DNA of 64,000 bases from Lichtheimia corymbifera B2541 (GCA_000697475.1 JNEU01001102.1:149812-213811); one strand, 5' to 3'; positions 23,351 to 35,791 are shown, numbered from the stretch's first letter. Translations and numbers: made by a program. Notes: generated from the sequence alone by a model not told the origin.

Positions 23351-24301
23351 ATGTTTCTCGTCGCCGAGCTCGAAGACACGGTCAAGATTGAACCCAAACA
23401 CTTTGACAAATCGGACAATGAGGCCATTACTGCTGTTCTAAACCAAAAGTTTGCAAACAAGGTGTGTGGTAAAAGTCATGGAGAGAACACGCGAACGAGG
23501 AAAAGAAGAAAAAACTGATCAACTATAAAAGGTCATTCCCGATGTGGGTCTCTGCGTTTGTGTACACGACATTCTCGAAGCTAGTCCAGGGGCCATTCTC
23601 CATGGCGACGGTTGCAGCTATATAAAAAGTATGGCAACACGACGATGAGTGCGATCGCACGACAACCTTATTGACGTTTGCTATCTCTTTTTGATTCAGC
23701 TACATTTCGTCTCGTGATATTCCGTCCTTTTGTTGGTGAAGTGATCACAGGTCGTGTAAAGAGTTGTTCTTCTTCTGGTGTTAGAGGTATGTTGAATGAT
23801 GGATAACAGGAATGGAAGAGATGCTGATACATCTATATAGTGACACTAGGCTTTTTCGACGATATCCATATCCCTGCACCAGCATTGCAACCAGGATCTG
23901 AATTGTAAGTGAATGGATGGATGAGGAGTGCTATATATGAGAGGGTACTGACATACACGTTGATAGTGATCCTGCCGAACAACTTTGGGTATGGAATTAC
24001 GAAGGCGAAAAGCTCTACATGGATTTGGATGAACCTATTCGTATTCGCGTATTACGTGAAGTATTCACCGACAAGACTCCAACACCTGCTACAGCTGCAT
24101 CCACAGGTCGTCGTCAATCAGCAGCAGATGCATCGGCCACTGCTGACCTCCAAGCCAACTCAGCAAAGATACCACCCTATGCATTGACTGTAAGTTGAGA
24201 TCGCAAGTGGAAAGCAAGAGGATATTATTGGGACTCATATGTTTCGCTAGTGCACGATACAAGAAGACGGTCTTGGCTTGCTGTCGTGGTGGGGTGCATA
24301 A
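23351..24301 (+). CDS. RPC25: RNA polymerase III subunit Rpc25 (Rpc8/POLR3H)
   Basis: Six exons (23351-23461, 23532-23628, 23700-23786, 23841-23904, 23967-24189, 24251-24301) encode 210 aa, the usual length. The N-terminal SHS2/Rpb7-like tip reads [15 protein letters not shown]. It is followed by [11 protein letters not shown], the hinge [16 protein letters not shown], and an OB-fold part with [20 protein letters not shown]. The end is [13 protein letters not shown], typical of Pol III. It forms the Rpc25-Rpc17 stalk used for initiation of tRNA and 5S transcription. It converges on Mtc6, whose stop is 258 bp away. Confidence 0.93.
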
Positions 24302-24559
24302 TCCAGTATTCCATCCTCCTACCTTGTATTTCTGTAAATATATATACACGCACGCACGCACACACATGTCATTCATCCACAACAGACATCGCTCCCCATA
24401 TGTTGTAATCTCCATCACCATCTTTTGATTAAACAAATCGCATCTCTATTCTCATTAATATCCCTTTGTATACAAGGAAAACGCACATCTAATTAATATT
24501 GACATAGAATAAGATAAATTATAGAGATTTATGCCTATATGCAATTCACGTGATGAGAT

Positions 24560-26431
24560 TCATGCTGTGGAAGGTGATGGGAGATTACTTACAGGAACCG
24601 TCACGTATTCACGTCTTGCCAGCAGCTCCTTGATAAAATTCTTTCGTGATCTAGCCTTACGAGCACGCCATGACCGAGCACATTTGACCCAAGTAAAGAT
24701 GCCAACTAGAATTAGGATAATCACACCCGCGACCGCTGATGTCCGAATAAGATTGGCAAACGCAGCACCTTCCTATAGAAATCATTCAATCATCACCCCA
24801 TCCAAACAGCTCCAACGCCATCCTTTTTCCTTACCTCGCGTAACCACCAGCATGTCGAATATAAGCCCACGACCCAGCATGCGCCATTGCTTCCAGTATT
24901 GAGATTGATCCAAAATAAATGATGCAGTGGATTGCTGATGCCTTCATCATGTGGACCATTTTCTAATAGATCGGCTTGTAATACATGGAAAAGCTGCTTG
25001 TTTTGAACGGCCACACGAGGTACATCAAAGACATAATTGTCAGGACACGCAGAAAAGGCTCGGTCATAGGATACATACGTCGCCGTCAACACCCACTAAT
25101 CATTATCACGTGAATAATGCGACCACAACACAAAGTTAAATGAAATGCTTACCTTGTTTGGGTCATCTTTATGCCGACATGCTACACGTAATAATTCAGT
25201 GCACAAGCCCGATCGCCATCTTCCATTCCAACGTTGTATCATTGTGCAATGCGGGTTGCTGCTTGCCATAGGCTGACCCACATCCCAGGACCAAATCGTA
25301 CCAAGGACGTTGTCTTGAAGATGTGTGATGGAGTGATTATTGTTCTTGGTGATGTCCGCTGTATAATTGCTTGTCGTGAAATAAGGAGAATATCCACAAT
25401 AGGTCTATCCTTTATATGAGTCATCTTTTTCTCCCCCTTCTCTTTTTCTTTGTCTTGCTCCTTACCGCTTTAAGCGTTGTATTATATACAAAGGGATCAC
25501 TCGGCCGATCGATCAACGTGGCCCATGATCCATTGTTGGTTGTGCAATGCGAAAGACTTTGCGATAGATTACTTGATGCTGCCACTGCAGTGACATCCAA
25601 TAGTTGATTTTCGCCAAATATCATGTCAAGGTCCACACCTGTGTTATAGCCGCTGGAATTGCCCAATTCATTCGATCCCAAGCCTACTAGTAACTGGACC
25701 CGATCGCTGATCAAATTCAGCCATGTTGGCCAACTGTCTTGACCGACGGTGCCATTGCGACGATCCTGCTCGAGTTTGGATGGTGTGTAGATACGCTCGG
25801 TGCCAATGATGTCAATGATGGTATCACTCAAACTATCGCCTTGTTGCTGCTGCCGTGATGCTACGGCATTATTATTACTGGAGGATGATTGCAATGGATG
25901 TAGGTTGAACACCAAGAACAAAAGATCGGTATCAGCAGGAGCAGCCGAGACGTTGGTGGAGACCATGTAATCATCAACTTGTTGCATAAATTGGCGAAAG
26001 CTGTTCTCGGATGTGGCACAGGCGTAACTGTTATCATTCATGGTGGCTGCAGGACATAGCTGCCATTGATGTCGTCCTGAATCCCAATACAAGTCAAGCA
26101 CAAGGCGTCGATAGCCCATAGCCATCACTTGTTGCACGTTGGCCAATTTCTGAGTCGAGTAGTCGTTGCCAAAATATGCGGTATTCATATTCAACGTCGG
26201 CCATAACCATTGATCGATCGTGACATTGAGAGCAAGATCACGTTGCGTACGTAGTGGAACGGTGACATTGTTCGATCCATATGCGAGTCCTTGGTATGGG
26301 CTGGGGTCAGCATAGGTGGTCGGTAACGAGTACGAGAACGAACGACGATGACTATAAAAGGAGGTGTCGGCCAATGAGGACCCGCTCAGTAACCCCAATA
26401 ATATAAAGAGCCACAGCAATGGGATGGCCAT
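24560..26431 (-). CDS. MTC6: Mtc6-like maintenance of telomere capping protein
   Basis: Four minus-strand exons (25466-26431, 25153-25404, 24835-25095, 24560-24772) encode ~563 aa. There is a signal peptide at 1-21, then TQRDLALNVTIDQ, MGYRRLVLDLYWDSG and the C-terminal cysteine-bearing domain (WSWDVGQP...CTMIQRWNGRW). One transmembrane helix lies near residues 505-524 (SAVAGVIILILVGIFTW), followed by a basic cytosolic tail. N-glycosylation sites are frequent. Mtc6 is a type I membrane glycoprotein named from a yeast telomere-capping screen; its molecular activity is unknown. The last codons are uncertain, because a donor-like GTAAGT at the VTVP codons could lead to another terminal exon. Confidence 0.85.
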
Positions 26432-27167
26432 TACCGCCTCAAAAGTACAGGTTGTTGTTGAAGGAAAAAGAAGAAAGGCCTGTTGTTGTGTATATGGTAC
26501 AAAGTGCGGAAAGAAGAAGGGGCGGGTTTCTCTTCTGAAACTACCCGGTCATCGGTACAACCTTCTACGCCATAGCAACCACTTTAAGCTTCTCGGCATC
26601 TATCCCCGCCTTTCCCTTGGATACCGTCGTCATAGATACTGTACTTGCAAAAATAAAGAGGCTGAGATCGAGCATGTAGAAAAGGCCCGATGATTGGGAC
26701 CTTCTAGGTTGTTGTTGATGGAACATATCATGTATAGTGATAGACACCTTTGCTCTACTTGATTTTTATGTACACATAGCTATTGTCTACAATGGTGATG
26801 ACGGTTGGAGTGAGTGAATGATTTCAGTATAATCCCAGTGGAGGATTTAACTTACGCCCAACATAGGCAGCAAACTGAGGAAATTTTATAACCGGGACGA
26901 CTGGACACACACCTCTTTCTCCCATTCACGGCATCCCCATCATGTAAGTTGTTGTTGGTTGTGAAGTTTAAGTATATCGCTAATATTCATAAGCAGGGAG
27001 TGTGTGTGTGCAGGTGCTGTAGTCAAGGTGATACGTCGCCCTTCTTTTTCGTTTTTATGCCGCGCTACGCTTGTTGGTGCACCAGGTACATTCAAAGCCC
27101 AATGTAGCAGAAGAGCTTGTTTCATTGACGTGCTTTTTGTATAGACGACACGATTGCTTTCAAAACG
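26432..27167. other. Intergenic region before the retroelement
   Basis: It holds the Mtc6 promoter side and short unconvincing frames. Low-complexity GTGTGTGT lies near 27001. Nothing else is supported. Confidence 0.45.
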
Positions 27168-28396
27168 TTGGCTCAGCTGGCTTTTTGCTTTGGCAGTTTT
27201 TCGCTTTCCAGCAACCCAACAACCAAGGTCTTTATTCACCAAGAAATGTCCAAGGCATGCCCTCCACCAAGATCTGTCGGCGATATAAGGTCTATCGTGG
27301 GCCTCACAGGGTACTATCGAGGATTCATTCCAAAGTATGCAGATATGATGGCGCCTGTCTCAGATCTATTGAAGAAAGGAAAGATATTTAAATGGGAGGA
27401 ACCACAGCAAGAAGCCTTCAATCAAGTCAAGATGTACCTTATTCACTACCCAACAATGGCCTTTCCTGATCAGCAACAAGTGCAAGTGCTCACCACGGAT
27501 GCTTCTCACCTTGGACTTGGCGCTGTGTTATCCCAACACCCACCAGGAGAACCGGACAAGGAAAAGGTCATCTCTTATGATTCAAGAATTTTACGCGGCC
27601 CGGAAACAAGGTATTCTGCTGTCCACCAAGAGGCTTTGGGGACTTTGCCAATACCCCGTCTGGAAAATACCCATTTTACAAGCGATCGAACAATGGCAGG
27701 AGCTACCGTGTATCCAATTTCGTTTCCCTTGACAATCGCTGGGTAGTGCCGCATAATGTTCCTCTTTGCACAAAATACAATGCCCATATCAACGTCGAGA
27801 TATGCATTGTCGCCCAAGCTGTCAAGTACCTATACAAGTACGTCTTCAAGGGCCACGACAAGGCTTTAACCTCCATGCGACAAAGGTTCAACCAAACGCA
27901 GCAGCAACACCCTCCCCAAGTCCGTGAACCTGTCAATGACATTCAACTTTATCGTGATGCACGATACGTATCCGCATCTGAGGCTCTATGGCGTTTGTTC
28001 TCTTTCAGCCTCTTCCATCGCTCCCCTGCTGTTTGTTGGGCGGTACACAAGTATCGCCATTATCTTGCTGGTCGCCATTTCATCCTAAGGACGGATAATG
28101 CTGCTGTTTCTTTTGTTATCAACAATACGAAGCCTTCAAAGCTACAACGTTGGGCAGCATTTCTTCAAGACTTTGACTTTGAAGTTCACCACATGCCAGG
28201 AAGGACAAATCCTGTCAGTGCTCTTTCCCGTTTGGTGACACCCGATACACCTTCCATGTATCATATTACGATCGATGCACCTGATGAAGTGTTACGACAC
28301 GTGCTTTTGGACGACGAACCGGATTCGGACTTGATCAAGGAGGTGATACCAGCTAGGAATCGATGCGCTCTGAGGGATCTGGAAATGTATATATGA
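27168..28396 (+). mobile_element. Ty3/gypsy RT-RNase H fragment interrupted by Helitron DNA
   Basis: 27168-27638 encodes the end of a Ty3-type reverse transcriptase (IRSIVGLTGYYRGFIPKYA, LKKGKIFKW) and the start of RNase H (LTTDASHLGLGAVLSQ, ETRYSAVHQEAL). 27639-28027 is unrelated. RNase H resumes at 28028 (WAVHKYRHYLAGRHFILRTD and VHHMPGRTNPVSALSRL). The 389-bp insert shifts the frame, so two open frames result. Integrase, gag and LTRs are not seen, so the element is a truncated relic. Confidence 0.85.
27639..28027 (+). mobile_element. Helitron Rep/helicase-like coding fragment
   Basis: The translation LDNRWVVPHNVPLCTKYNAH, INVEICIVAQAVKYLYKYVF, KGHDKA and RDARYVSASEALWRLFSF matches the conserved region between the Rep and Pif1 helicase parts of fungal Helitron proteins. 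It ends at HRSPAV, where the Ty3 RNase H frame continues without a stop. It is a fragment, not a full Helitron; the 3' hairpin is not seen. Confidence 0.8.
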
Positions 28397-29360
28397 AAAA
28401 AGGCAATTGTAGTGGGACAAAGACAATGGAGAAGGCGAAGGATGTAATAATAAATGATGGTATTACTGAATAGGTTGTTGGGCAGGTAATGCAGTTTTGG
28501 GCATCATCTCTCTTTGGGTTCGACTCCCAGCCTGTACCTTTTGGCCATACGGCTCCCTTCTCATGATATATGTTGGTGGTTACTCTTTAACGGTTGGGAC
28601 GATGTGGGACCGTTCTTTCTTTGTGGGATAGGATGAATGAGAACAACAACAAGCCTCTGAGTGGTATGGAGATTATGATATCGATGGTGATTCCAGCATG
28701 TTTTACGTTCCTTTATTTATGGAGACAACAATGGCACACACAAGCGTGGTTTACTCCTCTTCTTCTCAGCAAGATGGTTTCTACTTGGTCAATCCCTTGT
28801 ATCCGGTTGACATGTAGAAGGACGCATGCAGATCCCATTCTTTTCTATTTGTGTCTCAGATATCTCGTGTCCACGACGAAGTAGCTAGAGGCGTTGTTTA
28901 TATCCACTTGCACTTAACTAGCTTATTCCTCTCTTCTTGTTGCTTGTCGGTTATAGTCTAGATGGTGCAATAATAAAGTGGCTCCGTTGTCACTTTTGTA
29001 AAGAATATATACCTTTCTGATACAATGAGAGTGGGATGAACTTACCAAGAAAAAGCGTGTTTTAGGGCGAGTGACTAATCACTTGGGTTTACACAGCTCG
29101 TACCCTGCACCCAACATATCATACACATACACCTTGATACAGCTTTTATTCATGTTGTTTATGTACGCACCTTTCCAAAGGCGGTCATCATCCCATTTAT
29201 GCAGCAACCTATCAATGGCGCGTGTGTAACCACCAATACGTGCTATTTCATGCCGAGAGCACCTTGCTTATAGTACTCTCGACACCATCAATTAGCAGTA
29301 ACAGCTCCATCATTCGTATTACAGTATAGGCAAAACATACAGGTACCTGCTTCCCAAAAT
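28397..29360. other. Region downstream of the retroelement, no gene
   Basis: No gene is supported. GGGTTCGACTCCCAG at 28518-28532 looks like a Pol III B box, but no cloverleaf forms. The open frame at 28594-28884 has no recognisable domain. Confidence 0.4.
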
Positions 29361-30320
29361 TTTCATAATAAAGCGTAGAGGATTTATGAGAACGAAATTG
29401 ATCAGCGTGCCTGAGAGCATGTTGTGTGGAAGTTTCGAGCTATAACCATGCAATCTGAAGCTCATGGACCGCCCAACCTACGTTTTTCCCCCGTCCGGAT
29501 CCCCGCATCCAAGATCTTCACAATGAAACATGCAATTTTTAAATGAATGGAGTTGATCAGCATGTTCTAGCGGACCGTCTGACCAAATTTCAAGTGTGAG
29601 ATGGGGAATCCCGCGACAATGCATACTAACTGACATTTGATCAATCCGGGCGGGTGCGCAATTTCCGATCCGCATAGTCAATCCCACATTATACCCTCCC
29701 GTTTAAAATTTTCAAATGAAGCATGATATCTTTATGGGAACGAAGTTGATCAGCATGCCCAAGATCATCTTGTGTGGAAGTTTCAAGTTTGTGTGGGCAA
29801 TCTCGAGGATATGGGCCACCCCCTCTACATATAATACCATCCGTTCATCATCCGACGCTCCCATTTTAATTCTCACAATGAAGCCTGCGACTTTAATATG
29901 AATGGAGTTGATCAGTATATCGATGCCCAGCGCCCTGACCAAGTTTGACGGTGGAGGTGGACAATTGCGGGGGTGTCCACTATACACCCTACTTGCGTTC
30001 CGTACGTCCTAGATTTGGACCGTCCGATTCATAAAATCATCATAATGAACTATGCGATTTTTAAATGAATGGAATTAATCACCATGACTCAGAGAACTCT
30101 CATACCAAGTTTCAAGTTCAAAATGGGGAATCCCAAGGTAATGCATACTAATCGACATTTCAATGAATCCGGGCGGGTGCGAATTTCCGTCGATCATAGT
30201 GAACCCTATATTATACCCTGCCATTCAAAATCTTTAAATGAAACGTGGGTTCTTTATTAAGACAAAGTTGATCAGCATATTCGAAAGCATCTTCTGACCA
30301 AGTTTGAGGTCAAGGTGAGC
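29360..30320 (+). repeat. Six-unit alternating tandem repeat array (TTGATCAG repeat)
   Basis: Units are anchored on (T)TGATCAGCATG at 29398, 29553, 29746, 29908, 30075 (TTAATCACCATG) and 30268, with spacings 155, 193, 162, 167 and 193. Each has an AATGAA block about 35 bp before the anchor, and AAGTTTCAAGTTT then GGGCAATC after it. Two subtypes occur: one with AAATGAATGGAGTTGATCAG (29553, 29908, 30075) and one with ATGGGAACGAAGTTGATCAG (29398, 29746, 30268). Confidence 0.8.
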
Positions 30321-31690
30321 AATGTCAACATCATGGATTGATTTACAGTGTGCGTGGATATGCAGGGCAGTGCCTGTCCTATTTGATTTCCAGCTCTTCC
30401 ACTCTCTGCTACTTGTCTCTTTCTCCCATTCTCAACTGTTGCCCCATTCAACTACAACTACAACCTGCAAACGATCGTCCTGCTTCAATCAATCATGTCA
30501 ATCCTGCAGTTTCCCTGATCCGATTGTCTTTGACTGAATGGCAAGTCCATGGGCCTGTGCACCACACTACAACACTCGCGTTTCTTGACACTGAACGTTC
30601 TCTTGTACACGCTTCTACCACCATCAAACGTAACAGCAGCTGCCATAAGCAAGGTCTTTATTCCATTGTCTCAAACAGCATTCACAGCCTTGTCACTCTA
30701 CTACAACACACGCTCTTGCACGCTCCTCTGCCGCGACCAAACATAACAGCCGTTACTATTATCAATGTCTTTTACTCCACTGTCTCAAGTTACTTGCAGC
30801 AACTTGCTTTGGTACATACGGATTACAATGGATGGGATGCCATATCAGCTATCACGTACACCGCAATACAAGCAATCTTCACCTGGACTGTGATGGAAGA
30901 AAATGACCCAGAAAGGTTTGACCAGCAGACGGATGGAAAAGGAAGCTTACCAGCAGCGACCACATGGCAATCTTCAACCAACATATTGGTTATGGTGGAT
31001 GGATGCAATCAAGTGCAGCGATGAGATACCCTGGAATGTTGCTTTGGTTACTGGGCGCGTCGTCAGCAGGAACGACCACGTGGATACGGCTTAGGATGAT
31101 GATGGGTTGGATGAGATTGGCGAGATGGATCATATCTTGGTGAAAGGTGCTACAGTCATGGACGCTATTGGAATACTCAGGTCAATGCATGCAGCAGCTA
31201 TTTTACAATCATGGATGAAGAATGTTTATGACGGCAGCAATCAAGAATACAATGGCACAGTTATCCCTGTCGACTCGATGTGACACACCCGTAGCTTATC
31301 AATTTACAATGGTTCCCTTATCATACTTTCTCGATATATATAACATATACACTACCATGTACTATTCTTCGACTTCTGCATTAAATTCAATATATTATCT
31401 AAACGAGCATCATGCCATCAGTTCATATACTTAAGTTGTGGATCACTGGGTGGTTTCTGGATTGAAAGGAAGGGGAATAGAAATTTGATGGTTCGAAAGC
31501 GAGATTGGATCATTTATATCATCGTATCGAGATGCTTTTCTTCGTTTGTCACAGGTCCTAGTTCATGTATAGATAGACGAAAGGAAGGAATGGTTCTCGG
31601 ACGCTTGCATTGCAAGATATTAATTCGCGTGTGATGATTTCCAACATAGTGCTTGGTCCATTGTAACTTGATTCACTCTGCTCAAGAAAG
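29360..31690 (+). repeat. Left arm of a large diverged inverted pair
   Basis: After the array, 30338-31690 aligns by eye, reverse-complemented, with 60960-62275. Shared landmarks are CTCTTTCTCCCATTCTCAACTG-like text near 30420, GTCTTTGACTGAATGGCAA at 30524-30542, ATGCAGCAGCTATTTT at 31189 and GATTGGATCATTTA at 31504. The open frame 30338-31024 is Thr/Leu-rich and unrecognised, and the other copy has stops, so I treat both as non-coding repeat or a dead gene. Confidence 0.7.
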
Positions 31691-31901
31691 AATGAGCTGC
31701 TGTGATACAACGATTCACGAGTACATGAATGTACCATGCTTACCTATGATAGCTTCTAATACGCTAATTTATACAACATTATATAAGAACATATAAATAT
31801 GTACGGAATAGTATAACTGGACCTTTCTATAGGCTTTTAGAGGGGGAAATATCCATCATGCATCTACCACCAATAGGATGGGCCATTCCACTCTTGACCT
31901 C

Positions 31902-32096
31902 TTGACTCAAGTTACACAAACATGCCCCTCTGCACCTCTCGCTATACCAGGTCCTACTGCTTGATAATCAACAAAGACCTCTTGTCATATAGCATACGTG
32001 CATGCTGTATGACAAGTGACCTTTGTTCATTGTGAAGTAGCTTGACCCTGATAGTACAAAAGATGCAGTGCGACTGGTGTAATAAAACTAATAGGG
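31902..32096. repeat. Short foldback element
   Basis: It is a near-perfect palindrome around 31999. CTTGTCATATAGCAT (31981-31995) inverts to ATGCTGTATGACAAG (32002-32016), and homology continues outward on both sides for about 95 bp (AACAAAG/CTTTGTT, CAGGTC/GACCCTG, CTCTGCA/TGCAGTG). It shares its arm with the larger foldbacks. Confidence 0.75.
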
Positions 32097-32374
32097 TAAG
32101 GTTTGAAGGGTTCTTATTGGTGGAGAGTGCATGATAGACAATCCCTAAATAGTAAGGTCTGCCTATGATGGTGTGATTAACAAGTATAAATGATCAGTGC
32201 ATCCAAGACTATGAGCGGTATGTAATGGTATTGTTTGCCTCTAGGGTTAGTTCTTATATAAGACTATACATACAAGGTGGTTCATGCTGATAGGGCCATT
32301 GTCATAGGTAAGCATTATGATGTATGTACTTGTGCCACAGAGCTCATCGCGGGAACATGATTGGAAAGGTGCGC

Positions 32375-33235
32375 CCCACCATGACGAGCAATATTATTCT
32401 ATGAAAGAGCCCATGTTTCATTGTAAAGTTTTGAGATAAATGTACTTTCTGGTTTTTACATATGCTGAAAAGCATGATGCTATATGACAAGTGGTGTTTG
32501 TTCATTGTCAAGTAGCTTGACCCTAATAGAGCCAAAGATGCAGAGAGGTGTGTTTGTGTACCTGAGCTAAAAAAGTCAGCACTTCAGGGACAATGCATGG
32601 CAGGTACGCTAACCTCATTTCCAATGCATACGTTGGCAGCTAACATGCACTTTTTTTCCGTTCCAGCTTTTGCCCAATCCACTTGATGGGAACGATGCAT
32701 CTGCTCCAGACGTTCATCTCCATCATTCAACTTTCTTGATCCGAGCTGATTTGACCGAGTTACGCTCGATCAAAGAGCATATCAGCCCATACATGCAGCA
32801 TGCACTATCCACCTCAACTGATGTCTCTTTATTTGAGCCTAACTCAGCCAAATCCGCTCGGATCAAGAAAGTTGAATGATGGAGATCAACGTCTGGAGCA
32901 GGTGCATCGTTCCCATCAAGTGGATTGGGTAAAAGCTGGGAATGGAAAAAGTGCATGTTAGCTGCCAATGTATGACCGCTATTGAATCGTTCATTTATTA
33001 TCATGCATTCGCCCTTTCTGTTCAACCCAAACACATGTGCTACACAAACGCGCCCCTCTGCATCTTTGGCTCTATTAGGCTCTAGCTACTTGACTATCAA
33101 CAAAGATCACCTATCATATAGCATCACGCTTACAGCATATGTAAAACACAAAGGTACCCCATATTAACTAAAAATTCTACAATGAAACGTGGGGTCTTTA
33201 ATCGAACAAAGTTGCTCGTCACTGCCGAAAGTATC
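32375..33235. repeat. Large foldback (palindromic) element
   Basis: The arms run about 32375-32755 and 32850-33235, with a ~95-bp centre. The inner parts are near-identical inverses: CTTGATGGGAACGATGCATC at 32682 and GATGCATCGTTCCCATCAAG ending about 32921. Outer parts carry CATATGCTG...GATGCTATATGACAAG, CTTGACCCTAATAGAGCC and, at the tips, GACGAGCAA/TTGCTCGTC. No transposase is encoded, so it is MITE-like. Confidence 0.85.
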
Positions 33236-33359
33236 TTGTAGAGGGGGAAAACTTGAATACAAACGATGTGTGATGATGGTTGGGATAATGTTGATGATGA
33301 ATACCATAGTGGGAAGTGATCAATTAAGTGGCATTCGTATGTGGAGACTTGCGTTTCTT

Positions 33360-34900
33360 TGGCACTACTGGAGTAGGATTGACGCAGCGCGGCAACATTC
33401 GCCGGTGCACTGGTATGTACCATATGATAAGGGTTCCTCAATATTATCCATTCCAACGGCCTTCTCGGCATGTTCCATAGATGAGTTTGCATTCCACACG
33501 ACCTCTAAAATAGGCTTCAACTGATTGATGAATCTTTTAACTTGGTGACGCGACACACGCAACCCGCGGGGGAATCCATTGTCATATGATTTAGTTCCAG
33601 ACCTATTTGGCGGTTAGAGCTTACATGTCATAGTACAATCTGAAAGGGCTGCATACTTGAAATCACAAAAGCGTTGGTTTGGATATCTCGGACTTTTGAA
33701 GGGGCAAGCTCCACAAACATGTCTTTGAGCGTCTTCGGGCATTTCATGCCAGTCTCGAGGATTGTTTTGCTGTATGTATCCGTGACCCTTCCTGCTTCCA
33801 TTTTACCATATTCATGCAGATCTCGATCAAAAGGAGATCAACTGTGCCTCCAACCTTTCTTCATAACATTGGCAGAATTACAGCAAGTGCACGGTCGTCG
33901 TTCATCCTATTTGAGCTGACAATGCCGGCACACTCGCCCCTATGATTTCATAAGTTGGAATGTATAATAATACCATACAATCACATTTGAACTTACGTTG
34001 ATACGTCGATATTTGAGCCGTCATAACAATAGTCTATTAAGCACCAAACACGTTTCAATAAATCGGCTTCAGATCTTGGCTTGCTTAGGTAATTGTTAAA
34101 ATAGTAGAGCTTGATGCCACGGAGATGCGAGTCGATGGCTAAAGGACGATATCAGATAAGTTTTGTGAATCAAACGGCAACTTACCTCTGGCAGTATATA
34201 CCATAAGCCATGGCTGAAGAAAAAAGCAACATAAGGAAGAAGCAGTGGCGGGCGTTCCTTGCTGTGTCGGCTGCATTCATGTGAAGAACTTGTGTCAAAT
34301 GTGAACGACTTGTCCATGGATAATTGCCGCGATTTCGTTGATACTCTTGAAATGCATCGACAAGGTAATTGCATACGGTTGGTGTTATGTTGCTGCCTGT
34401 GACACTGACAGCTTGTTGACAATGGATATAAAACTGGGTATCCAACGTTATCGCCACACATTACTCGGTTGTCCTGGGCGTTTTATTTGGTCATCTTATG
34501 CAATCGCTTGTCCACGGTTTTCCAGAGACGCGGTCTCAGAGTTGCCTGCGGTGATCGATGTCAAAATGATTCCTACCAGTGATATGCAATAGCACTTTCA
34601 AGACCAGCACAATCCTTGATACGTTTGGTCCAATCGTTCTAGTAATGGATAGAGCCCTCTATGAATATCCTGTCCACAACGAAATCGGTAATGGCGTCCA
34701 GAATGTCTTGGAGTGTTATTATGGTTGGCGATCGTAGTTTCAGCTCCTCAATGACGGGACAAATGACTATAGTATATTAGATCATCATATCAATATAAGT
34801 ATATTTCAGTTTTACCTTTTTTATGCTTGACGGCAAAGTCTGTCATGGTAATGGGAAGCCATTAAATCACCATCATTCCCGTTCTGCCACCATCGGAAAC
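33360..34900 (-). pseudogene. Decayed member of a multicopy hypothetical family
   Basis: In order on the minus strand, broken frames encode LQDILDAITDFVVDRIFIEG, AITLDTQFYIHCQQAVSVTG, SHLRGIKLYYFNNYLSKPRS, EADLLKRVWCLIDYCYDGSN, KVGGTVDLLL and MKCPKTLKDMFVELAPSKVR. The pattern N-terminal helix, SEADLxxxxW, RKVD and xTPKTLKDM recalls a multicopy Mucoromycota protein of unknown function. Several frameshifts and stops make it non-functional. The 5.8-6.1 kb fragment corresponds to its RKVD part. Confidence 0.45.
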
Positions 34901-35791
34901 TGAAAAGACTGAACGGGAAGTTGCACCATGTCAACTTCAGCACCATGGTACCGAAACCAACTTTTGCAGATGCTTCACGGAGAGATGGCTATATCGAAAG
35001 TAACGAGGTGGCGTGTATGAGTAGTGACTCATCGAGCGACATGATCGAGGTTTACCTTTTTAAAAGAATCCAATATCACAATGAGGACGACGACAACAAT
35101 GAGAGCAGGAAAACAAAGAAACCCTATGACCCAACGGATCAGCGCTTATTCACAGGGTTGCAATATGTGATAAACACACAAACCTTGGCAATTTGATCTT
35201 GTAAGCAATCAAAGAAGACAGACGGAGGAAAGAGAGGTGAGGGATTATGATGAACGGCGACAACATCCTTTTATTATGCATTGTGGGCGTGGGTATTTCT
35301 GTCTGTTGGGGATGGTGCATTGATAAATTTGATAAAGTGATGGGGCGCCAGGTTGTCAATGCATGTACATCGGCTAAGTTAGGGCAGGTGTAAAAGATCT
35401 ATCAAGGTGAGTGAATCACTTGTACGCCTAATGCACATCCCCGTTATCATAAAGGTGACTTACCATGTTGTCAACCTACTCTTGGTGTTGGTATGCGTGT
35501 TCGGTGTAAGCAGTGAGGATTATCAGGTCACATTTGATATCAGCAATCAAGCCTCCCTTGGTATGGCGGTTTGAATCAAGGATGGTGCAAATAGTAAGCC
35601 CTGCTATGGTGATGATTTAACGGCTTCCCTATAATGAGCTCCACTCTTTTGGCAATCACATCTATGTAGAATCTTCACACCACATAATAATAAAGATGAT
35701 TGGATTCTTTTAATGGATGTTGGTATCATTAAATGGAAAGAAAAAAGACAACATGAATGATTGGAATGGAAAAGAAAATATAGGGTTATCA
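34901..35791. other. Region between decayed gene and tricalbin, no confident gene
   Basis: One open frame, 34921-35196, has an acidic Ser/Asp/Asn-rich composition but no family and no promoter features. The rest is AT-rich spacer and tricalbin 3' flank. Confidence 0.4.

Noticed and set aside
28441..28540. Possible tRNA or SINE (GGGTTCGACTCCCAG)
   Set aside because: The T-arm-like stem is good, but I could not form an acceptor stem, anticodon arm or D arm upstream, and no clear A box is at the right distance.
34921..35196. 91-codon acidic open frame
   Set aside because: Composition alone. No signal, domain or homologue is recognised, and it borders a decayed repeat block.
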